From the NCBI GenBank assembly GCA_964631265.1, contig CAZVWW010000079.1, positions 1-10,670 of the forward strand: a stretch of DNA of 10,670 nucleotides, given 5' to 3'. Below are positions 6,594 to 10,670 of this stretch, piece by piece. The stretch comes from CAZVWW01 sp964631265 (GTDB lineage Bacteria > Thermotogota > Thermotogae > MWEM01). The notes below the pieces were generated by a model. It worked only from the letters and a program-made list of their open reading frames with translations, was not told where the DNA came from and searched no databases. The position numbers were made by a program, and so were the translations under genes. Every line of letters begins with the position of its first letter. Position 1 is the stretch's first letter.

Positions 6594-8126
6594 ATGAAAA
6601 GAGTATTCATTTTAGCCGTTTTGGTGACGTTTATGGTCTTACAGGTTGCCGTTGCTCAAGATAAAACACTGGAGGAGAAACTGGAACTATTCTCCGAATA
6701 TGCGGTTGATGTCCAGAATAAATGGGGAGTTCCCGGAATGGCTTTCGCTGTTTTAAAGGAGGATGAAGTTCTGTTAAAAAAATGTTCGGGCTATCTTTCT
6801 ACCGACAAGGTTAAAAAAGTGAACGAAGACACCATCTTTCAGATTGGGTCGACATCAAAGGCCTTTACAACCTCTCTTATCGCGATGCTTGAGTCAGAAA
6901 ATAAGATAGACTGGCATGATAAAGTCCGAGCGCATTATAGACCCTTTGCAATGTATGAGCCCTGGGTATCGAAGAATATGGAAATGCGGGACCTGACATC
7001 CCAGCACAGCGGGATGGCAGCTTATGCGGCTGATTATCTCTCTTTGGCAGGCTTCAGTCAAGAGTATATGATTGAAAAGCTTGCGGAGATTGAACCGGTT
7101 TACAGCTTTCGTTCAGATTTTTCATATGTCAACAACCTCTTCCTTGTAGCTGAAAAAGTCCTTGAAAATCTGACGGGCAAGGAGCAGGAAGAATTGCTCA
7201 AAGAAAGGATATTCAAGCCCATGGAAATGACGGATACAACGGCCACATATGAAGCGTTCATCAACAGTGATAATCATGTTATCACCCACAAATTTGAACT
7301 TGTCAACCGTGAAAAGAAGAATAACATTATCTTCAAACCGTATGATGAACACGATAACACATTCAGATGGAGCTATACCTACCTGCCCGCCGGTGGCATC
7401 AATTCAAGCATCAACGATATGGTCAATTGGCTGACCTTTCACATCAATGCCGGTCATTTCAAAGGTGAGACAATCGTCAAAGAGGAGTCTCTCAAATATG
7501 TTTATCAGCCTGCAACCTTTATCCATTCCGAAAAACCTGGAGACCTGGTGGCCTATTGTCAGGGATGGGTCTTTGAGGATCGAAACGATTTGGTGACAAT
7601 ATGGCATAACGGCAGCACCATGGGCTGTAAGACAATGATTGCCTTTCTGCCCGAGTACGATATCGGCATCGTCATTTTATCAAATGTTGGGGATACCAAT
7701 ATGCCGGACAATCTCGCAAGAGATTTCTTTGACATCTATCTCGACAGAGCGTTTGAGAAAAAGGCCATGAAGGAAGTCGAGACACTTCTCGAACGAAAAC
7801 CGGATCTAAACGATGGGAAGAATAACCAGAGTGAACAAATGCTTGACAACGCGGCCTATACCGGTAAATATGAGAACAGAGTCTATGGAACAGTGGAGAT
7901 TGAAGCGGTTGATGGGGAACTGATCATGACCATGGGTCCCGGTAACCTCAAGATCAAATTCCAGCATTTGTTCCGTGATACTTTCAGGATGGATCTGGAT
8001 CAACTATACATGGATGATTTTGGTCAGGCAACCTTCTCTCTCGGAGAAAATGCCCAGGCAACCGGTTTCTCAATCGATTTTGTTGAGGCGGAAGGATGCG
8101 GCACGTTCGAAAGGGTCGTTGAGTAA
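6594..8126 (+). CDS. Secreted serine hydrolase, beta-lactamase/CubicO (class C-like) family, with DUF3471-like C-terminus
   Basis: The family includes class C beta-lactamases, D-aminopeptidases, D-Ala-D-Ala carboxypeptidases and esterases, so the substrate cannot be set from sequence alone. The signal peptide ends at VAVA (residue 21). The catalytic domain spans about 26-380. It shows S-T-S-K at 86-89 (nucleophile Ser86, base Lys89), Y-V-N at 178-180 and H-N-G at 338-340 in the place of the KTG motif. The C-terminal 100 residues (about 415-510) start with AYTGKYENRVYG and look like the DUF3471 beta domain often attached to these enzymes. Four cysteines (64, 322, 345, 502) might form disulfides if exported. 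The start is supported by GGGAGGG seven bases upstream. It is transcribed separately from the upstream operon unless there is read-through, and it converges with the minus-strand gene. Cell-wall peptide trimming is possible but unproven. Confidence 0.92.
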   Translation: MKRVFILAVLVTFMVLQVAVAQDKTLEEKLELFSEYAVDVQNKWGVPGMAFAVLKEDEVLLKKCSGYLSTDKVKKVNEDTIFQIGSTSKAFTTSLIAMLESENKIDWHDKVRAHYRPFAMYEPWVSKNMEMRDLTSQHSGMAAYAADYLSLAGFSQEYMIEKLAEIEPVYSFRSDFSYVNNLFLVAEKVLENLTGKEQEELLKERIFKPMEMTDTTATYEAFINSDNHVITHKFELVNREKKNNIIFKPYDEHDNTFRWSYTYLPAGGINSSINDMVNWLTFHINAGHFKGETIVKEESLKYVYQPATFIHSEKPGDLVAYCQGWVFEDRNDLVTIWHNGSTMGCKTMIAFLPEYDIGIVILSNVGDTNMPDNLARDFFDIYLDRAFEKKAMKEVETLLERKPDLNDGKNNQSEQMLDNAAYTGKYENRVYGTVEIEAVDGELIMTMGPGNLKIKFQHLFRDTFRMDLDQLYMDDFGQATFSLGENAQATGFSIDFVEAEGCGTFERVVE

Positions 8127-8130
8127 GCAG

Positions 8131-8167
8131 AAAAAAACGAAAACGGGTCTGGCATTTCAGACCCGTT
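8131..8167 (-). terminator. Terminator of the PEPCK-like gene, shared by the convergent pair
   Basis: A perfect 10-bp stem (8142-8151 with 8158-8167) has a six-base loop. Read on the minus strand, it starts 9 bases after the stop codon of the PEPCK-like gene and is followed by TT-CG-TTTTTTT, a good intrinsic terminator. Read on the plus strand, it follows the hydrolase stop by 15 bases but has only CGTTATCC after it, so termination of the hydrolase transcript is likely weaker. Confidence 0.85.
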
Positions 8168-8176
8168 CGTTATCCT

Positions 8177-9958
8177 TTAGCTATTTTTCTCCAGCATGTC
8201 GATCAAGATTCTCGCAGCTGCCAGGGGCCCTTCTTGCTCGAATCCATTTAAACCGAGCCGCGTTTTCAACATCCCAATCTTAACATCGTTCTGATACATC
8301 GCGTTGAAGAATTTTTTCGCTATCTCTTCATGCTCCTCCCGTCTTTGAACAGCTCCGAAGGGGTTGGCAAAGTAGCTGGTTGTCAGGCCTTTTTCACCGG
8401 TAGTGCCCTTTGCCATTCTTTTTCCCTCTTCAAAAACACGGTAAGCTGAGTCCAGATCGGTGAAGAATTCCAGGATCTCGCTATCGTCGTTCACTTCCGT
8501 GTAGTTATTGACATAGAAGAGGTAATCAACGGGTATTCGTTTGATGATATCGGCATGCGGCATAAGCGGTACGATGACCCGGGCGTTCATGATATTCGGG
8601 TTCATGAAGATGCTTCTGTCCATGGCGGAGTAGGCATAGCCGGGCTGAAGGTCGTCGAGACGAACGAAGGCCCCTATCTCTGTGCCCTGGGCATATATGG
8701 AACCGTCGTTGTCAAGATGGAGCGATCCCATATCATCGATGAGCATCTCGATGCTTGACGTGGCTGTTTCCGGCAGCTTGTTGATGGCCTCCAGCGTCTC
8801 TGACTTGCCGGCTCCGCTGTCTCCGATCAGCATGATATTGGAAGTTGAACCGTTTCTCATTTCAATCCTTGCCAGTGCCCCGTGAACGGGCATTGAATCT
8901 CTATCAATCTGAACGAGGTTGTGAACCGTTAAGACCATCTTTTTCATATAGCCAAAATAATCGATCTCGGCTGTCTTTGGCAATAAGCCGAAATAGTCGC
9001 CTTTGTCCTTTGCAACCACGCCACGCATCTCATCCTCATCGAAGAGGGCCGTGTCGAGACCGAAGATGACATAACCGTCTGGTTTTCTTTTGGTGAAAAC
9101 CTCGGGCGATGCCAGTTCAAATAAATTCGCAAGGCCGGCAGCCAGGGCCAGGTATTCTTTATTGACATAGACCATCTCAATCAGCTCACCCACCATAATG
9201 GGAAAGACAAACCATTCGGCCGGATCGAGATAGAAGCTCTGAAGGAAGCTCTTCTCTTTAACCGGGAAGACACCTTTTCGCTTGTTTCTACGGGTATAGA
9301 AGATAACGGGCGGTTCGAATATGGCCTCCCAGACAGTTGGAACAGCGTACAAAGAATCGTTGCAGACTCTCAGATCTCTCGGAATATCAAATGAATCAAC
9401 GAGAAATGCGGCTTGTGCGCCGCTCGGGAGCTGCCGGTATATCTTGGGCGGGGTGTGTTCAATATTAACGAGGATATTCCTGTAGGTGTCCAGGACGAGT
9501 TTCTTGAGATCATCATTAGTCCTTGCCAGGGAATAGCCCTTTGCCCTTCTTCTCTGTTCAACACTGCTGTAAAACTCCTGCCGGACCATGAATCTCTGAA
9601 TGCTTCGCCAGTAATTGTAAAGACTCTCTACAAATTCTTTGAACTGATAGGTGTATTCTTCTCTCTCGTCTTCATTAATCTCGATTGTTCCGTCTTCAAA
9701 GAGATCGTTAATACTGTTGAGATTCAGCCAGTAAAGGGTATTGATAATCTTTTTCGTATCATAAGTCTCTTCGTTCTTGAAGGGCTTTAGTGCCTTCAAC
9801 ATGGGAGAGTTTTTTCGTTGCAATTTATCGATAAACTGTTTCAGCAGCCATTTGAAAAGATTAGAGGAAAACATCTGTGATACATTACTGTAGGAAATGT
9901 CTCCTCTGATCGTGACGGCTACTTTTGAACCATAACTGGAATGCAAAGTCTTGCTCAT
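8177..9958 (-). CDS. PEPCK-superfamily nucleotide-dependent phosphotransferase with an HPr-kinase-like P-loop, substrate unknown
   Basis: In this 593-residue protein the C-terminal half (about 330-590) follows ATP-dependent PEP carboxykinase. It has Y-F-G-Y-M-K-K (334-340) and His359, 19 residues after the second Lys. That is the same spacing as the Mn ligands Lys213 and His232 of the E. coli enzyme. Then come Walker A GDSGAGKS (379-386), Asp408-Asp409, N-A-R-V-I-V-P with Arg460 (like NTRVSYP and Arg333), and GTTGEKG (518-524), like the AGTERG lid. The P-loop followed by E-T resembles HPr kinase/phosphorylase. The first 320 residues do not resemble the PEPCK N-domain, and the R-S-P-K-D motif with the PEP-binding Arg is not found. 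A small-molecule or protein kinase is therefore as likely as a carboxykinase. The protein has no signal peptide and should be cytoplasmic. I start it at 9958 because GGTGGTGAT precedes it; the ATG at 9997 lies within the promoter. Confidence 0.88.
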   Translation of the reverse strand: MSKTLHSSYGSKVAVTIRGDISYSNVSQMFSSNLFKWLLKQFIDKLQRKNSPMLKALKPFKNEETYDTKKIINTLYWLNLNSINDLFEDGTIEINEDEREEYTYQFKEFVESLYNYWRSIQRFMVRQEFYSSVEQRRRAKGYSLARTNDDLKKLVLDTYRNILVNIEHTPPKIYRQLPSGAQAAFLVDSFDIPRDLRVCNDSLYAVPTVWEAIFEPPVIFYTRRNKRKGVFPVKEKSFLQSFYLDPAEWFVFPIMVGELIEMVYVNKEYLALAAGLANLFELASPEVFTKRKPDGYVIFGLDTALFDEDEMRGVVAKDKGDYFGLLPKTAEIDYFGYMKKMVLTVHNLVQIDRDSMPVHGALARIEMRNGSTSNIMLIGDSGAGKSETLEAINKLPETATSSIEMLIDDMGSLHLDNDGSIYAQGTEIGAFVRLDDLQPGYAYSAMDRSIFMNPNIMNARVIVPLMPHADIIKRIPVDYLFYVNNYTEVNDDSEILEFFTDLDSAYRVFEEGKRMAKGTTGEKGLTTSYFANPFGAVQRREEHEEIAKKFFNAMYQNDVKIGMLKTRLGLNGFEQEGPLAAARILIDMLEKNS

Positions 9959-9962
9959 TTTA

Positions 9963-9970
9963 TCACCACC
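9963..9970 (-). promoter_or_regulatory. Ribosome binding site that sets the start of the PEPCK-like gene
   Basis: On the minus strand GGTGGTGA stands four bases before the ATG at 9958. The upstream in-frame ATG at 9997 has no such site and overlaps the extended -10 element, so it would be absent from the mRNA. This supports the 593-residue form rather than a 606-residue one. Confidence 0.75.
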
Positions 9971-9985
9971 ATTTTTTTCTGTGTT

Positions 9986-9994
9986 AGTATACCA
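9986..9994 (-). promoter_or_regulatory. Extended -10 promoter for the PEPCK-like gene
   Basis: The minus strand reads TGGTATACT, a TG-n extension plus a TATACT hexamer (9991-9986), one base from consensus. The expected -35 position (10009-10014) holds TTATAT, a poor match, so the promoter likely relies on the extended -10. Transcription would start near 9979, giving a leader of about 20 bases. Confidence 0.6.
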
Positions 9995-10006
9995 CATTGT
10001 AATATC

Positions 10007-10015
10007 TGATATAAT
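10007..10015 (+). promoter_or_regulatory. Extended -10 promoter for the small barrel gene
   Basis: The plus strand reads TGATATAAT: a TG-n extension and a perfect TATAAT at 10010-10015. No good -35 hexamer stands 17 bases upstream; that position (9987-9992) overlaps the -10 of the divergent promoter. Transcription would start near 10022, about 23 bases before the ATG at 10045. Confidence 0.65.
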
Positions 10016-10032
10016 CGATTAAACCATAAATG

Positions 10033-10039
10033 AGGGGGA
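10033..10039 (+). promoter_or_regulatory. Ribosome binding site that sets the start of the barrel gene
   Basis: AGGGGGA ends five bases before the ATG at 10045. The in-frame ATG at 10030 lies upstream of this site and would add five residues (MRGNI) before a canonical MKK signal-peptide start, so 10045 is preferred. Confidence 0.75.
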
Positions 10040-10044
10040 ATATC

Positions 10045-10518
10045 ATGAAAAAAAGCTTTATAGTGTGTATCATGTTAATGATTATTGCAATTACTATTTC
10101 GTATGCAAATTTTAGCGCAGGTGGAATCGTCGGCGATCCAACCGGCTTGAAATTCCAATACGACCTTAAATCCAACACATTCCTCAATGCTGATCTCGCC
10201 TACAGCTTTCTCTTCGGCCTTCAGGGGGCGACTCTGGCCGGTGATGTCTGGTTCGTCAACCGTGATCTGGTGATCATAAACCGCAAGAGCTACCCGCTTT
10301 TTCTCGGTCTGGGATTTCAAAACCGAATCTCAGGTATCTTTGGAGGCGATACTTACAATGCCTTTGCTTTGAGAGGGTTAGGCGGCTTTTTTATTCCTAT
10401 CTTCTTGGACAATCGCAACCGGCTGAGATTGATCTTTCAAGCAGGACCGCTTGTTCAATTAACCTCCGGCTTTAAGGTCTCCGGCACTGTCGGGCTGAGT
10501 CTCGTTTATCGATTCTGA
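10045..10518 (+). CDS. Small predicted outer-membrane beta-barrel protein
   Basis: This 157-residue protein starts with MKKSF and a hydrophobic signal peptide that ends at SYA (about residue 21). The mature part of about 136 residues opens with GGIVGDPTGLKFQYDL and continues in alternating hydrophobic/polar stretches that read as beta strands. It ends in LVYRF. A terminal Phe after an alternating strand is the usual recognition signal of outer-membrane barrels. The size would suit an eight-stranded barrel. The G-x-P-T-G-L opening recalls small spirochaete and Thermotogota barrel-like proteins (DUF3996-like), from memory and not tested. It is divergent from the PEPCK-like gene and shares its promoter region, which could mean shared regulation. 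Its exact role (pore, adhesion, structural) cannot be told. No clear terminator follows, only a 7-bp inverted repeat that starts at the stop codon. Confidence 0.8.
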   Translation: MKKSFIVCIMLMIIAITISYANFSAGGIVGDPTGLKFQYDLKSNTFLNADLAYSFLFGLQGATLAGDVWFVNRDLVIINRKSYPLFLGLGFQNRISGIFGGDTYNAFALRGLGGFFIPIFLDNRNRLRLIFQAGPLVQLTSGFKVSGTVGLSLVYRF

Positions 10519-10539
10519 TACAATAGTTAATATGTATCA
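10516..10539. repeat. Inverted repeat TGATACA/TGTATCA at the end of the barrel gene
   Basis: Perfect 7-base arms (10516-10522 and 10533-10539) flank a ten-base AT-rich spacer. The left arm contains the TGA stop codon. There is no T tract after it, so it is not a standard terminator. It may be a weak RNA hairpin protecting the 3' end, or chance in AT-rich DNA. Confidence 0.4.
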
Positions 10540-10607
10540 ATGGTCATGACAAATTCTAAGGAAAATAGGAGGGTCCAGGGGACTCTGGTAATAGTACAAT
10601 AGTTGAA

Positions 10608-10670
10608 TCAGTCGAACTGGCCGAGGATGATGGCAGCATCAACAATTGCGGGCATACCTGTTATAATCAT
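10608..10670 (-). CDS. Possible C-terminal end of a minus-strand gene entering from the right
   Basis: On the minus strand the frame is open from the window edge for 20 codons to TGA at 10610-10608, encoding a peptide that ends AAIILGQFD. The composition looks protein-like, but 20 open codons are easily expected by chance and no terminator follows. I cannot name a family. It overlaps a plausible plus-strand promoter, which lowers my confidence. Confidence 0.25.
   Translation of the reverse strand: MIITGMPAIVDAAIILGQFD
10639..10667 (+). promoter_or_regulatory. Possible promoter reading out of the right edge
   Basis: TCAACA (10639-10644, four of six matches to TTGACA) is followed after 17 bases by a perfect TATAAT (10662-10667) with a TG-n extension at 10659-10661. 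It would start a transcript just beyond the window. It conflicts with a possible minus-strand coding end in the same bases; only one of the two need be real. Confidence 0.45.

Noticed and set aside
9413..9790. Plus-strand 125-codon frame inside the PEPCK-like gene
   Set aside because: It is antisense to the conserved-looking minus-strand gene, without a ribosome site or domain.
10557..10585. Imperfect CCAGGGGACTCTGG hairpin in the tail as a terminator
   Set aside because: Only about five base pairs with a wobble and no T tract after it; too weak to call.
1..10670. CRISPR array, tRNA or rRNA genes, insertion sequence or prophage
   Set aside because: I saw no regularly spaced direct repeats, no tRNA-like cloverleaf, no rRNA-like stretch and no transposase or integrase motifs. 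The window reads as ordinary chromosomal DNA.

Overview
The window looks like chromosomal DNA from a diderm (two-membrane) bacterium of moderate GC. One protein has an SLH domain, a long coiled coil and a C-terminal hydrophobic anchor, which is the architecture of the Thermotoga outer-membrane spacer protein Omp-alpha. Another has a signal peptide, beta-strand texture and a terminal Phe, as outer-membrane barrels do. Thermotogota or a related deep-branching diderm lineage is my best guess. It rests on architecture only; no rRNA or other marker is present.

Left and centre (2-6505, + strand): six tightly packed genes, with gaps of 12 to 31 bases or an overlap, read like one operon. In order they are the 3' part of an unidentified protein, an exported protein made of about eight PEGA-like repeats, the Omp-alpha-like SLH/coiled-coil protein, queA (tRNA queuosine synthesis), a small polytopic membrane protein, and a secreted parvulin-type peptidyl-prolyl isomerase with a long helical C-terminal region. 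A strong intrinsic terminator closes the block. Except for queA, the recognisable members belong to the cell envelope: cell-wall attachment, periplasmic spacing and folding of exported proteins.

Middle (6594-8126, + strand): a secreted serine hydrolase of the beta-lactamase/CubicO type with a C-terminal DUF3471-like domain. It converges on the next gene across a hairpin that works mainly as a terminator for the minus strand.

Right (8177-9958, - strand): a 593-residue protein whose C-terminal half keeps the catalytic landmarks of ATP-dependent phosphoenolpyruvate carboxykinase (PEPCK). Its Walker A loop reads like that of HPr kinase, and its N-terminal half is not recognisably PEPCK. This is the best candidate for an undescribed function. 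It is divergently transcribed from a small predicted outer-membrane beta-barrel (10045-10518, + strand). The 86-base gap holds two interleaved extended -10 promoters. The last 150 bases hold no clear gene; a possible promoter and a 20-codon open stretch on the minus strand touch the right edge.
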